A stretch of 64,000 nucleotides of DNA, taken from Methylocystis sp. Sn-Cys (GTDB taxonomy: Bacteria; Pseudomonadota; Alphaproteobacteria; Rhizobiales; Beijerinckiaceae). Position 1 is the first letter of the stretch. Each line of letters begins with the position of its first letter. The stretch covers positions 434,001-498,000 of the forward strand of contig NZ_JAERVJ010000002.1 of the NCBI RefSeq assembly GCF_016745395.1, written 5' to 3'. Below the pieces are notes generated by a model. That model was not told the DNA's origin, did not search any database, and was given only the letters and a program-made list of their open reading frames with translations. A program made the translations under genes and the position numbers. Shown in pieces: positions 36,158-44,811 of this stretch.

Positions 36158-38455
36158 ATGCAGGCCAAAGCCTCGACCAATCCCAGATCCGCCGCCGAAG
36201 CGGAAATTTACGCCGATCTCGTCGAGACGCTGTTCGACACGACGCACTCGCTCGTCACCGGCATTCTGTCGGGCGTGCTCGTCCCCGCCATTGCCTGGAT
36301 TTCAACCAGAGAAACCTCGTATCTCTGGCTCGCGGGCCTGATGTCGCTGATCGGGGTCTATCGCGTTCATGTCCTGCTTTCCCATGATCGCGCGCCGATC
36401 GAGGCGCGTCGCCGGGATGCAGAGATTTGGGAACGGCGCTACGCCGTCGGCGCGATTAGCTTTATGGTCACGCTCGGCGTCGCCACCGCAATATTGTTCA
36501 ATTATCACGAAAACGAAATCGCGGCCTATTACGGCGTGATCATCATGACCGGCGTCACCGGGAATCTCGCGGCCCGCAACGCTGCGCGTCCGAACATCGT
36601 GTTCTGGCAAATGATGGGCACCTGCATGCCCCTCGCCTTCACGATCATTTTCAACTTTTCTCCCTGGTATTGGGGCATCTCGGCGTTTCTCGGGTTTGGC
36701 GCGCTGGCGGTCTTCAAGACCACGAAGTTCCTCAAGAACATTCTCGTCTCCGCGCTGCGTAACGGCCGCGACGCCATGCGCCAGCGCCAGAAGTTCAGCA
36801 TCGCCCTGAACTCCATGACCCATGGCCTCTGCATGGGCGACTCTTCGCTAACCATCTCGGTGATGAATCGGCGCATCGTCGAGTTTTTCGGAATCGTCGC
36901 CGCTGCAACGCCCATCAAGCTCGACGCGCTGGCTCACGCCATTGGCCGCACCGCCAATATGTCGCCGGCGGAAATCGAGGAGTTCAAGGAACTCTGGATG
37001 CGGCACGCCGCTATGCCGCAAGCGACCGTCTTCATGCGGCGGATCGGCGAACGCTACTTCAACTTCCACTGTGAGCGCGCCGAAGGCGGGGCTTTCGTCA
37101 CGGTCATCGAGGACGTGACCACCCAGCAACGAGCGCTACGCGAAATCGAGCGCATCGCTCATTTCGACGAACTGACGGGCCTTCCCAATCGCTATCATTT
37201 CCAGGACGCACTCGGGGCGGACATGCTCCGCCTCGGCGTGACCGAGGGGAACGCCGTCCTGATCACCGTCGATCTCGATCGCTTCAAGGAAGTCAACGAC
37301 ACGCTTGGCCATATGGTCGGCGACAAGCTGCTCGCCCATGTCGGCGCGCGGCTCAGCGCCTGCGCCCCGACGCCGAATCTGGTCGCCCGGCTCGGCGGCG
37401 ACGAATTCTGCATCTTGATGCGCGCGCCGCATGAGGCGTCGCAGATCGACGCGATGAGCGCCGTTATTCTGAAGGAATTGAGCCGCCCCTTCCGGATCGA
37501 CGGGCATCGCATCACGGTCGGCGCGACGATAGGCCTTGCGATCGCGCCGCAAGACGCCGACACTCCCATCGGCCTGCTCAAATGCGCCGATCTGGCGCTT
37601 TACGAAGCCAAATTGGGGGCTCGCGGGACAGCGGTCCGATACAGCCCCAAGATGCAGGACGCCTTGCTCGAAAAGCGCGCCATCGAGGAAGAGCTCCGCG
37701 AAGCGTTGGTCAAAGACGAGCTGGCGCTATTCTACCAGCCGATCGTCGACTCCCGTCGCGGCGCGATCGTCGCGATGGAGGCGCTGGTTCGCTGGCGCCA
37801 TCCCGAGCGCGGCATCATCTCCCCCGGCGTCTTCATTCCGGTCGCCGAACAGACTGGCTTGATCGTCGAAATCGGCGCATGGGTTCTGCGGCGGGCTTGC
37901 GAGGACGCGGTCGCCTGGCCGCGGCATGTCCGGGTCGCCGTCAATCTTGCGCCGAAACAGTTCCATCAGGCGGACCTCATCGACACGATCGCGACGGCGC
38001 TCGACGACAGTGGTCTCGACCCCGACCGGCTGGAGCTCGAAATCACCGAGTCGACCCTGATCAGCAACACCGATGACATCCAGGCAAAGCTCGCGAAAAT
38101 CGACGCTCTGGGCGCGCGGCTGTCTCTCGACGATTTCGGGACCGGCTACAGCAGCCTGAGCTATCTGAACCGCTTCCCCGTGAAGAAGGTGAAGATCGAT
38201 CAAGCCTTCTCGCGACAGGCGATCGAGTCCCCCAAAACGCAGGCGATCATCAGCGCCATTTCGGCGCTGGCGAAAGACCTCAATCTCGACCTTGTCGCCG
38301 AGGGCGTGGAAACCCAAGCCCAGCTCGGCTTCATGGCGAGCAAGAATATTTTCTTGATCCAGGGCTATCTCTACAGCAAGCCGCGTCCGATCGAGGAGCT
38401 TGCGCCGCTCCTCGAATGCTGGAGCGACGCGCCGCGGCTCGAAAGCGCCGCCTGA
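36158..38455 (+). CDS. Membrane PAS-GGDEF-EAL cyclic di-GMP enzyme
   Basis: This 765-residue protein has five or six transmembrane helices (about residues 28-190), a PAS-like domain (about 205-325), a diguanylate cyclase domain with intact GGDEF (413-417) and an EAL domain (EALVRW, 541-546). The EAL domain has the catalytic set ELEITES, LDDFGTGYS, VKIDQAF and AEGVET. The RxxD inhibitory site before GGDEF is absent (PTPN instead). Both activities are therefore plausible, in one direction or switched. ATG 36158 has AAGGGA 7 bases upstream; GTG 36137, overlapping the rpfF stop, is the alternative. The membrane part may sense the signal made by the gene before it. Confidence 0.92.
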   Translation: MQAKASTNPRSAAEAEIYADLVETLFDTTHSLVTGILSGVLVPAIAWISTRETSYLWLAGLMSLIGVYRVHVLLSHDRAPIEARRRDAEIWERRYAVGAISFMVTLGVATAILFNYHENEIAAYYGVIIMTGVTGNLAARNAARPNIVFWQMMGTCMPLAFTIIFNFSPWYWGISAFLGFGALAVFKTTKFLKNILVSALRNGRDAMRQRQKFSIALNSMTHGLCMGDSSLTISVMNRRIVEFFGIVAAATPIKLDALAHAIGRTANMSPAEIEEFKELWMRHAAMPQATVFMRRIGERYFNFHCERAEGGAFVTVIEDVTTQQRALREIERIAHFDELTGLPNRYHFQDALGADMLRLGVTEGNAVLITVDLDRFKEVNDTLGHMVGDKLLAHVGARLSACAPTPNLVARLGGDEFCILMRAPHEASQIDAMSAVILKELSRPFRIDGHRITVGATIGLAIAPQDADTPIGLLKCADLALYEAKLGARGTAVRYSPKMQDALLEKRAIEEELREALVKDELALFYQPIVDSRRGAIVAMEALVRWRHPERGIISPGVFIPVAEQTGLIVEIGAWVLRRACEDAVAWPRHVRVAVNLAPKQFHQADLIDTIATALDDSGLDPDRLELEITESTLISNTDDIQAKLAKIDALGARLSLDDFGTGYSSLSYLNRFPVKKVKIDQAFSRQAIESPKTQAIISAISALAKDLNLDLVAEGVETQAQLGFMASKNIFLIQGYLYSKPRPIEELAPLLECWSDAPRLESAA

Positions 38456-38498
38456 TAACCCAAGGCTCCGGATCCAGGCTACAAACCCCACGCAGTCG

Positions 38499-38637
38499 CG
38501 TCATGCCCGCGCTTGTCGCGGGCATCCACGCCAGGACGTTACGACACGCGGGAAGAAGAAGCGGGCGTTGCTCGCTAATGTTTACCGCTTTCGCATCGGC
38601 GCGGCGTGGATGGCCGCGACAAGCGCGGCCATGACGC
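38499..38637. repeat. Palindromic repeat, family E-like, copy 2
   Basis: The arms GTCATGCCCGCGCTTGTCGC...GGCATCCACG and CGTGGATGGCCGCGACAAGC...ATGAC pair across a central region. It is related to the element at 19216-19384. It lies between convergent genes. Confidence 0.7.
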
Positions 38638-38722
38638 TGGAACACGTCTGCTCGTTAACCCGAATTCTGTCAGCCCACTTGGGAAAGCCCCAATGCGAGC
38701 TGTTCGAGTGGAAACAGCCTGA

Positions 38723-39409
38723 CTATCGATGCACGATGTCGATGACCGGCCGCCGATCGATCGGCGGTTCGGCCATGCGCTGCGCGCGGAAGATTGCGTG
38801 GGACGCGTTATAGTGCCGGTCGAATTGCGTCAGATAGGTCGAGATGCCGGAAAACTCTGGCTGCGCCGGCACAACATCCCTGACCAGCATCAGATCGCGC
38901 GCCTCGGCGGCTGAAAGGGTTTGCTCGCTTTCGATCAACCGCTCCGTTCTGGAAAAGCCGATCCGGCGACCGACCGCGGCATAGAGGCCGAAAAGGTCGA
39001 AGGGTTCGCCGGCAAAGGAAAAACACGCTTCCCTTTCAGCCACGATCGCAGCGCAATTCATGGCAAAATCGAAATCCAGACCGGCAAGAAGCGAACGCGC
39101 CCATGCGATCGTGATGACGGGGGTGTCGATAATCAGCTCCGCAGTGGCCGCCACCATTTCCGCGAAACCGTCCGGCGCGACCGCCGCGCCGGCGCCTTCG
39201 GCGAAGTCGAACACCAGAAATCTCAGTTGCGGCTGCTCGCCGCCGGCGATCTCACGCAGGACGCCGGAGATCTTGTGAGCGCTGGCGCGATCGAACCCCG
39301 GCCGGCTTTTGGAGAGAACCAGCGCTTCGCGCTGCCGGAGCCAATGCGTTCGTACGCCAGTTGAAGTATTTGTAAACGCAGACCAATCTTTACTCGAAAC
39401 AACTCTCAT
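38723..39409 (-). CDS. Divergent crotonase-fold protein, possible RpfF paralogue
   Basis: This 228-residue protein of the enoyl-CoA hydratase/isomerase superfamily is judged from the order of its blocks. A strand-rich part, LRFLVFDFAE, is followed by DTPVITIAWARSLLAGLDFD and ACFSFAGEPFDLFG, where typical crotonases have the GG-x-E oxyanion segment and the GLPE segment. The later RTERLIESEQTLSAAEARDL matches the family helix that includes a substrate-site cap. Compared with the RpfF-like gene of this window, the first catalytic Glu seems replaced by Asp and the second is displaced. It may bind acyl chains without RpfF activity. It faces the RpfF/GGDEF-EAL pair. Confidence 0.6.
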   Translation of the reverse strand: MRVVSSKDWSAFTNTSTGVRTHWLRQREALVLSKSRPGFDRASAHKISGVLREIAGGEQPQLRFLVFDFAEGAGAAVAPDGFAEMVAATAELIIDTPVITIAWARSLLAGLDFDFAMNCAAIVAEREACFSFAGEPFDLFGLYAAVGRRIGFSRTERLIESEQTLSAAEARDLMLVRDVVPAQPEFSGISTYLTQFDRHYNASHAIFRAQRMAEPPIDRRPVIDIVHR

Positions 39410-39771
39410 GACCGCCTCTACGCAAGAGTTAATAAAAGTTTAACGCAAAATTCGAAAAATCGCTAAGGTGAATTAATCCTTGGAGGCGACTCAACTTGGA
39501 CATGGTTAACGGGAAGACGATCGCCGGACTGGCGGAAGCTATCCTGCCTTGCGGCGCGTAAAGCGCCTGGCAGTCTGTGTGGCCGAAGGTCGCAAGACAG
39601 GCGCCTCGAACTTGATATATGCTAACCGCGGGATGCCGGTTGCGCCCTTCGCTCGTTGGCGCAAGGTCGCGGCCGCCTCATCGCCGGGGGCCGCCCCCCG
39701 GTCGACGCGCCGGTGAGATAAAGCCGCTCGGCAAAGAAGCGGCGCAAGGTTTGTTCAAAGGGAGGAACAGA
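39410..39771. other. Intergenic stretch between divergent crotonase-like and periplasmic-protein genes
   Basis: These 362 bases contain an AT-rich segment just before the minus-strand gene (TTAATAAAAGTTTAACG), likely its promoter. A possible 21-codon frame lies at 39496-39561. The rest (39562-39771) is the leader of the plus-strand gene. Confidence 0.5.
39496..39561 (+). CDS. Possible 21-residue peptide
   Basis: A TTG-started frame (or ATG 39502) encodes LDMVNGKTIAGLAEAIL and ends PCGA. GGAGG at 39482-39486 lies 9 bases upstream. No family is recognised. It could be a leader peptide or chance; the only support is the ribosome site. Confidence 0.25.
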   Translation: MDMVNGKTIAGLAEAILPCGA

Positions 39772-40341
39772 ATGAAAATGCGCTTTCTCGTCGCCATGAC
39801 GCTGGCGACGGTCGGTTGGGTCGCCCAGGCGCACGCGCATGGCGACGTCGGCTCCAACCAGGGCCAGTGCCTCATGAAGATCGGCCCCGACACGATGAGC
39901 TTCACGGGCTATCAGCCGCTGAAATCGCGCGAGCAATTTTGCGACGACATTCCCGACGCCGGCCCCACCATCATCACCCTCGACGCTCAGCAGGACGAGC
40001 TGCGCGACATGAACCTCGAGATGCGCGTGCTGCGCGACGTCGGCCAGAAGGACGACAATGAGAATCTCGAGGCGAACACCGAGTATTTCTCGCCGCCGAA
40101 GAAGTACAAGACCGGCACGCTGACCTTCGATCACAACTTCCAGAAGGAAGGCAAATATATCGGCCTCGTGAAGGCCAGGAGCGACGACGGCACGAAGGAA
40201 TATGTCGCCCGCTTCCCCTTCTCGGTCGGCTTGACCGCCACCAAGGACATCACCATCGCCGTCTTCTTCGCGGCTTTGGCCGCGGTCGGCTTCGGCCTCT
40301 GGTACAAGGCCCAGTTCGTGGACAAGAAGAAGGCGTCCTGA
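39772..40341 (+). CDS. Membrane-anchored periplasmic protein with His-starting mature end
   Basis: This 189-residue protein has a Sec signal ending in AQAHA. A periplasmic part of about 130 residues has Cys residues near 36 and 61 (GQCLMKIG, EQFCDDIP) and beta-rich sequence resembling an immunoglobulin-like domain (KEGKYIGLVKARSDDGTKEY). A C-terminal transmembrane helix (IAVFFAALAAVGFGLWY) and a Lys-rich tail follow. GGAGGA lies 5 bases before the ATG. Cleavage after AQA or AHA would leave a His at the mature N-terminus, a feature of many copper proteins. I do not recognise a named family. A good terminator-like hairpin follows at 40656-40680. Confidence 0.8.
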   Translation: MKMRFLVAMTLATVGWVAQAHAHGDVGSNQGQCLMKIGPDTMSFTGYQPLKSREQFCDDIPDAGPTIITLDAQQDELRDMNLEMRVLRDVGQKDDNENLEANTEYFSPPKKYKTGTLTFDHNFQKEGKYIGLVKARSDDGTKEYVARFPFSVGLTATKDITIAVFFAALAAVGFGLWYKAQFVDKKKAS

Positions 40342-40360
40342 TCGGGCGCGGGAGCTGACG

Positions 40361-40411
40361 CCCCTCGTGCTCCGAGACGCCTGCTACGCAGGCTCCTCAG
40401 CATGAGGGGCT
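40361..40411. repeat. Inverted repeat element, family G, copy 2 (short)
   Basis: CCCCTCGTGCTCCGAGACGC and GGCTCCTCAGCATGAGGGGC match the ends of the longer element at 9865-9986, but the centre is missing. Confidence 0.6.
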
Positions 40412-40450
40412 TCTAATATGGTTTCCAGTTGAACAGCTCGCCTTGGTGCT

Positions 40451-40642
40451 TGTCATTCCCGGCGGGCTGAAAGCCCGACCGGGAACCCAGCGCCTCCCGT
40501 CATTGCGAGCGAAGCGAAGCAATCCAGCGCAGCGATGTGGCCCTGGATTGCTTCGTCGCTTACGCTCCTCGCAATGACGGCGGACCAAGGTAGCGCTGGT
40601 TTTGCTCTGGATTCCCGATCGCTCGCGCCGTGAGCGTCGGGA
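40451..40642. repeat. Family B repeat, copy 4, interrupted by a family C element
   Basis: The family B left arm (GTCATTCCCGGCGGGCTGAAAG, about 40451-40490) and right arm (GGATTCCCGATCGCTCGC..., about 40608-40642) are separated. Between them lies the family C hairpin at 40498-40579, with its own complete terminal inverted repeats. Confidence 0.8.
40498..40579. repeat. Hairpin repeat, family C, copy 2
   Basis: It starts CGTCATTGCGAGCGAAGCG and ends CCTCGCAATGACG, with inner GAAGCAATCCAG / CTGGATTGCTTC arms. It matches the copy at 27532-27612 over its whole length with few changes. Confidence 0.8.
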
Positions 40643-40655
40643 ATGGCGCCGACCC

Positions 40656-40680
40656 GAAGGCGGCCCGATCGGCCGCCTTC
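40656..40680. terminator. Hairpin terminator between convergent genes
   Basis: A perfect 10-bp stem, GAAGGCGGCC / GGCCGCCTTC, with a 5-base loop is followed on the plus strand by GCCTTTTAC. It may stop both the plus-strand periplasmic protein gene and the minus-strand lolD, whose stop is 6 bases away. Confidence 0.6.
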
Positions 40681-40685
40681 GCCTT

Positions 40686-41369
40686 TTACGGCAGCTCCTC
40701 GACACGGCCGTCGCGTAGCGTGACGCGGCGGTCCATTTGTTCTGCGAGGTCCAGATTATGCGTCGCGATGAGCGCGGCGAGGCCCGAGTGGCGGGCGAGC
40801 GTCAGCAAGGTCGCGAAGACATGCTCCGCCGTACGTGGGTCGAGATTGCCGGTCGGCTCATCCGCGAGAAGCAAATGCGGCGCATTGGCGACCGCCCGCG
40901 CGATGGCGACGCGCTGCTGCTCGCCCCCCGACAGTTCCGACGGCCGATGCGACGCGCGCGTCCCGAGGCGCAGATACTCCAATAATTGCTGCGCGCGGCC
41001 CTCGGCGTCCTTACGGCCGAGGCCGTTGATCATCTGCGGCAGGACGACATTCTCCAGCGCCGAGAACTCCGGCAGCAGATGATGGAACTGATAAACGAAG
41101 CCAATGGCGGAGCGACGCAGGCTGGTGCGCTCCCGGTCGTTCATCTTCGAGGTCGGCGCCGAATTGATCAGCGTCTCCCCGCCGTCGGCGCGCTCCAGAA
41201 GCCCGGCGATGTGCAGCAGCGTGGATTTGCCGGCGCCAGAGGGGGCGACCAGCGCGACCGTCTCGCCCGGATAGATCGCGAGATCGACGTCGACGAGAAT
41301 ATCGAGGCGCGCATCGCCTTCGCGGTAGTGCCGCGCAATATTGCGCAGTTCGAGAACGGCTTCGCTCAT
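40686..41369 (-). CDS. lolD: Lipoprotein-releasing ABC transporter ATPase LolD
   Basis: This 227-residue ATPase works with LolC/LolE permeases to extract outer-membrane lipoproteins from the inner membrane. Walker A is [15 protein letters not shown] (Pro-Ser-Gly-Ala-Gly-Lys-Ser), the signature is [15 protein letters not shown] and Walker B is [12 protein letters not shown]. It lies 17 bases after lolC on the same strand. The order proS-lolC-lolD is conserved in alphaproteobacteria. Confidence 0.94.
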   Translation of the reverse strand: MSEAVLELRNIARHYREGDARLDILVDVDLAIYPGETVALVAPSGAGKSTLLHIAGLLERADGGETLINSAPTSKMNDRERTSLRRSAIGFVYQFHHLLPEFSALENVVLPQMINGLGRKDAEGRAQQLLEYLRLGTRASHRPSELSGGEQQRVAIARAVANAPHLLLADEPTGNLDPRTAEHVFATLLTLARHSGLAALIATHNLDLAEQMDRRVTLRDGRVEELP

Positions 41370-41386
41370 GCCCTCATCTCTCGCGC

Positions 41387-42688
41387 TTATTCATGCCGCA
41401 GCGCTTCGATCGGATCGAGCGAAGCGGCTTTCCAGGCGGGGAAGATCGAGGCGAGAACGGCGAGAACGAGCGTCATGACGACGATCATCGTCACTTCGCG
41501 CGGATCGACGATCGCCGGCAGCCGCGACAGAAAGTAGAATTCCGCCGGGAAAAGATTGGCGTCGAAGGCCTTGTTCAGGAAGGAACGGATCGTCTCCAGA
41601 TTCGACGCGATCAGCAATCCGAGCAGGAAACCGGCGATCGTGCCGACAACGCCGATCGACGCGCCGATGAGCAGAAAGATGCGCAGCACCGAGCCGCGCG
41701 ACGCGCCCATGGTACGCAGGATCGCGATGTCGCGCGTCTTGTCCTTCACCAGCATGGTGAGGCCGGAAATGATGTTGAAGGCCGCGACGATGACGATCAG
41801 CGTCAGGATGATGAAGAGGATGTTCTTCTCCACCTGCAGCGTGTCGAAGAAGGTCTTGTTGCGCTGGCGCCAGTCGGTGATCATCATCGGCCGCCCGACC
41901 GCCTTGTCGAGTTGCGCGCGCAACTGATCCATCTTCTCGGGATCGTCGACGAAGACCTCGACGACCGTCGCCTCTTTGTCGCGATTGAAGAAGACCTGCG
42001 CCTCGGCGAGCGGCATATAGACGAAGACATTGTCGAATTCCGACATGCCGATCGAAAAGATCGCCGCCACCGTATAGGCCTTGATGCGCGGCGCGACGCC
42101 GAAGGGCGTCTGCGCGCCCTTGGCGATCAACAGGCTCACCTTGTCGCCGACGGTGACGCCGAGCGTCTCCGCCAGCCGCTGGCCGATGGCGACGCCTTCG
42201 CCTTTGTCGAAGCCCTCCAGCGCCCCGATTTTTACATTTCCGGCGATGCCCGGCAGACGCACGAGGTCCTTCTCGCGAATACCGCGCACGAGGACGCCCG
42301 ACTGCCCGAATTGCGTGGAAATGCCGGCGGCGCCCTCGACCATCGGAATGGCGAGCTTCACCCCCGGGACGGCCGACGCCTTGGTGGAAACGTCTTCCCA
42401 ATCGGTGAGCGGCGTCTCCACGGCCTGCAGAAAGGCATGGCCGTTGACGCCCATGATCTTGTCCATCAGCTCGCGATGGAAGCCGTTCATGACCGAGGTC
42501 ACGACGATCAGCGTGGCGACGCCGAGCATGATGCCGAGGAAAGAGAAGCCGGCGATGACCGAGACGAAGCCATCGGCGCGGCGCGCGCGCAGATAGCGCA
42601 GCGCCACCATCCATTCGAAGGACGCAAAGGCCCTTGTCCGGGAGACGGGCTGCGCGCCCTCGAAAGCTTCCGCGGTTGCTTCGCTCAT
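41387..42688 (-). CDS. lolC: Lipoprotein-releasing ABC transporter permease LolC/LolE
   Basis: This 433-residue inner-membrane permease of the LolC/E type has four transmembrane helices around a large periplasmic domain. The N-terminal [20 protein letters not shown] leads to helix 1, and the FtsX-like part ends with [23 protein letters not shown] 42688 was chosen because reading further upstream runs into the 83-bp tandem repeat. Single LolC/E homologues are usual in this class and probably form homodimers. Confidence 0.92.
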   Translation of the reverse strand: MSEATAEAFEGAQPVSRTRAFASFEWMVALRYLRARRADGFVSVIAGFSFLGIMLGVATLIVVTSVMNGFHRELMDKIMGVNGHAFLQAVETPLTDWEDVSTKASAVPGVKLAIPMVEGAAGISTQFGQSGVLVRGIREKDLVRLPGIAGNVKIGALEGFDKGEGVAIGQRLAETLGVTVGDKVSLLIAKGAQTPFGVAPRIKAYTVAAIFSIGMSEFDNVFVYMPLAEAQVFFNRDKEATVVEVFVDDPEKMDQLRAQLDKAVGRPMMITDWRQRNKTFFDTLQVEKNILFIILTLIVIVAAFNIISGLTMLVKDKTRDIAILRTMGASRGSVLRIFLLIGASIGVVGTIAGFLLGLLIASNLETIRSFLNKAFDANLFPAEFYFLSRLPAIVDPREVTMIVVMTLVLAVLASIFPAWKAASLDPIEALRHE

Positions 42689-42715
42689 ATAGCCATCCTT
42701 CAATGGCGAGGTGTT

Positions 42716-43016
42716 ACTGGCGCGCCTGAAGGCGCGCGGTCCATATCGCCCCCCGGACCGCGCGCCTTCAGGCGCGCTAACCGATACCGGCCCAATCGTT
42801 TGCGAGCCTGAAGGCTCGCGGTCCACTTCGCCGCCCGGACCGCGCGCCTTCAGGCGCGCTAGCCGATACCGGCGCCGATCGTTTGCGAGCCGGAAGGCTC
42901 GCGGTCCCACATCGCCCCTCGACCGTGCGCCTTCAGGCGCGCTAACCAATACCGGCGTCGATCGTTTGCGAGCCTGAAGGCTCGCGGTCCCACATCGCCT
43001 CCCGGACCGCGCGCCC
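42716..43016. repeat. Tandem array of family F palindromes, period about 82-83 bp
   Basis: There are about three and a half units. Each has GCGAGCCTGAAGGCTCGC and GCGCGCCTTCAGGCGCGC palindromes joined by GGTCC...GGACC, then a short unit-specific linker with GATACCGG. GATACCGG-type markers at 42783, 42865 and 42948 show the period. It fills the gap between lolC and proS. A single unit occurs at 27711-27771. Confidence 0.85.
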
Positions 43017-44360
43017 TCACACACCCGCCTGCTTGATCGCCGCGACGATGCGCGTCACGGCGTCCGCCGGCGCCAGCATTTCACGCTCGCCGGTCTTGCG
43101 GCGCTTCACCTCGACATGGCCCTCGGCGAGCCCCTTCGGACCCACGAGAATCTGCCAAGGCAGGCCGATCAGATCGAGCGTGGCGAATTTCGCGCCCGGA
43201 CGTTCGTCGCGATCGTCGTGCAGCACGTCGAGCCCTGCGTTTTCGAGCTGCTGGACAAGCTCGCCGCAGACCTTGCCGGTGCCCGCGTCGCCGACCTTGA
43301 GATCGGCCACGCCGACATGGAAGGGCGCCACCGTCTCCGGCCACACGATGCCGGCCTCGTCATGGCCGGCCTCGATGATGGCGGCGACGAGACGCGACGG
43401 GCCGATGCCATAGGAACCCATTTGCACGACGACCTCCTTGCCGTCGGGGCCGTTCACCACGGCCTTCATGGGTTCCGAATATTTGGTTCCGAAGTAGAAA
43501 ATATGGCCGACTTCGATTCCGCGCGCGGAAAGTTTCGCGTCGTCCGGCACCGCCGCGAAAGCCTCCGCGTCATGCATCTCGCTGGTCGCGGCGTAGCGGC
43601 TGGTCCAACTGTCCACGATCCCCTGCAGCGCTGCGGCGTCGTCGAAATCGACATTGGCCGACGGCGGCGCATAGGAAAGGAAGTCTTTGTGGCAGAAAAC
43701 CTCGCTCTCTCCCGTCTCCGCGAGGATAATGAATTCATGCGAGAGATTGCCGCCGATCGGGCCGGTCTCGGCCTTCATGGGGATGGCGGTGAGCCCCATG
43801 CGCGCGAAGGTGCGCAGGTACGCCACGAACATTTTGTTGTAGGAGTGGCGCGCACCCTCGGCGGTGAGATCGAAGGAATAGGCGTCCTTCATGAGGAATT
43901 CGCGCGAGCGCATGACGCCAAAGCGCGGGCGCACCTCGTCGCGGAACTTCCACTGGATATGATAGAGATTGAGCGGGAGATCCTTGTAGGAGCGCACATA
44001 GGCGCGGAAGATCTCCGTGACCATCTCCTCATTGGTCGGGCCGAAGAGCATCTCACGATCATGACGATCGTTGATGCGGAGCATCTCCTTGCCATAGGCG
44101 TCGTAGCGGCCGGATTCGCGCCAGAGGTCCGCCGACTGGATCGTCGGCATGAGCAACTCGACAGCGCCGGCGCGGTTCTGCTCCTCGCGGATGATGCGGG
44201 TGATGTTGTTCAGGACTTTGAGGCCCAGCGGCAGCCAGGCGTAGATGCCGGCGGATTCCTGCCGGATCATGCCCGCCCGCAGCATCAGCCGGTGCGAGAC
44301 GATCTCGGCTTCTTTCGGAGTCTCGCGCAGGATGGGCAGGAAATAACGGGACAGGCGCAT
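43017..44360 (-). CDS. proS: Prolyl-tRNA synthetase (short alphaproteobacterial type)
   Basis: This 447-residue class II enzyme starts [19 protein letters not shown], then the motif 1/2 region [17 protein letters not shown] and [25 protein letters not shown], and motif 3 [16 protein letters not shown]. It lacks the long inserted editing domain, as expected for the alphaproteobacterial ProS type. The anticodon-binding domain fills the last about 100 residues. ATG 44360 is chosen for fit to the family N-terminus. lolC follows downstream across the tandem repeat. Confidence 0.95.
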   Translation of the reverse strand: MRLSRYFLPILRETPKEAEIVSHRLMLRAGMIRQESAGIYAWLPLGLKVLNNITRIIREEQNRAGAVELLMPTIQSADLWRESGRYDAYGKEMLRINDRHDREMLFGPTNEEMVTEIFRAYVRSYKDLPLNLYHIQWKFRDEVRPRFGVMRSREFLMKDAYSFDLTAEGARHSYNKMFVAYLRTFARMGLTAIPMKAETGPIGGNLSHEFIILAETGESEVFCHKDFLSYAPPSANVDFDDAAALQGIVDSWTSRYAATSEMHDAEAFAAVPDDAKLSARGIEVGHIFYFGTKYSEPMKAVVNGPDGKEVVVQMGSYGIGPSRLVAAIIEAGHDEAGIVWPETVAPFHVGVADLKVGDAGTGKVCGELVQQLENAGLDVLHDDRDERPGAKFATLDLIGLPWQILVGPKGLAEGHVEVKRRKTGEREMLAPADAVTRIVAAIKQAGV

Positions 44361-44514
44361 GGGGGCTTCCACTGAGACGATTCGAGGAGAGAGAGCATAG
44401 CGACGGCTCCCGGGCGGTTGAAGCGCGGGCGGACGGAAAAGGCAAGCTTTCCCGCGCCGGCCTTTCCTTTCCCGCGCCGCGGCGCCATGTCGGGAGCATG
44501 AACGGGAGGAAGGA

Positions 44515-44811
44515 ATGGGAGAGAGCTTTGCCGTGCGCGATAACTCGGCCCGGAGCCGCTTCGAACTCGATCTCGACGGGTCGATGGCGCTCGCGGAATA
44601 TACGCTCGACGACGGGGTGATGACCTTCACCCACACGGAAACGCCCCCTGCCCTGCAGGGCCGCGGCGCGGCGTCGAAGCTGATCCACGAGGCGCTATTG
44701 GCGGCGCGGGCGCGCGGGCTGAAGGTGCGAGCGACGTGTTCTTTTGTGGTGGCTTATTTGGAGCGGCATCCGGAGTTTGCGGATTTGACGCCCTCATCCG
44801 ACCCTCGCTGA
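44515..44811 (+). CDS. Small GNAT-like N-acetyltransferase (YjdJ type)
   Basis: This 98-residue protein of the small acetyltransferase group has the acetyl-CoA loop [15 protein letters not shown], and later [23 protein letters not shown], as in YjdJ-type proteins. The upstream sequence ACGGGAGGAAGGA provides a strong ribosome site, with GGAGG about 9 bases before ATG 44515. The last residues (TPSSDPR) and the stop are encoded by repeat family D, so the natural C-terminus may have been replaced when the repeat inserted. Confidence 0.8.
   Translation: MGESFAVRDNSARSRFELDLDGSMALAEYTLDDGVMTFTHTETPPALQGRGAASKLIHEALLAARARGLKVRATCSFVVAYLERHPEFADLTPSSDPR

Larger units (their letters stand above)
40342..40685. 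other. Repeat-filled region between convergent genes
   Basis: These 344 bases have no gene. They contain a short family G element (40361-40411), a family B element split by a nested family C hairpin (40451-40642), and a strong hairpin at 40656-40680. Confidence 0.8.

Noticed and set aside
36158-38455. RpfR-type receptor identity for the GGDEF-EAL protein
   Set aside because: RpfR has an N-terminal RpfF-interaction domain and a soluble PAS domain. Here the N-terminus is transmembrane, so the name was not used.
39619-39771. Upstream extension of the periplasmic protein
   Set aside because: The extension is Arg/Pro-rich and out of character, and the strong GGAGGA and signal peptide place the start at 39772.
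41393-42811. 472-codon plus-strand open frame opposite lolC
   Set aside because: It runs into the tandem repeat array and has no domain; lolC is clear.
42716-43016. CRISPR array
   Set aside because: Units are 82-83 bp, the spacers between palindromes are themselves similar, and there are no cas genes. It is a tandem palindromic repeat.
42689-43024. 112-residue N-terminal extension of LolC
   Set aside because: It is a translation of the tandem repeat array and does not resemble the LolC N-terminus.
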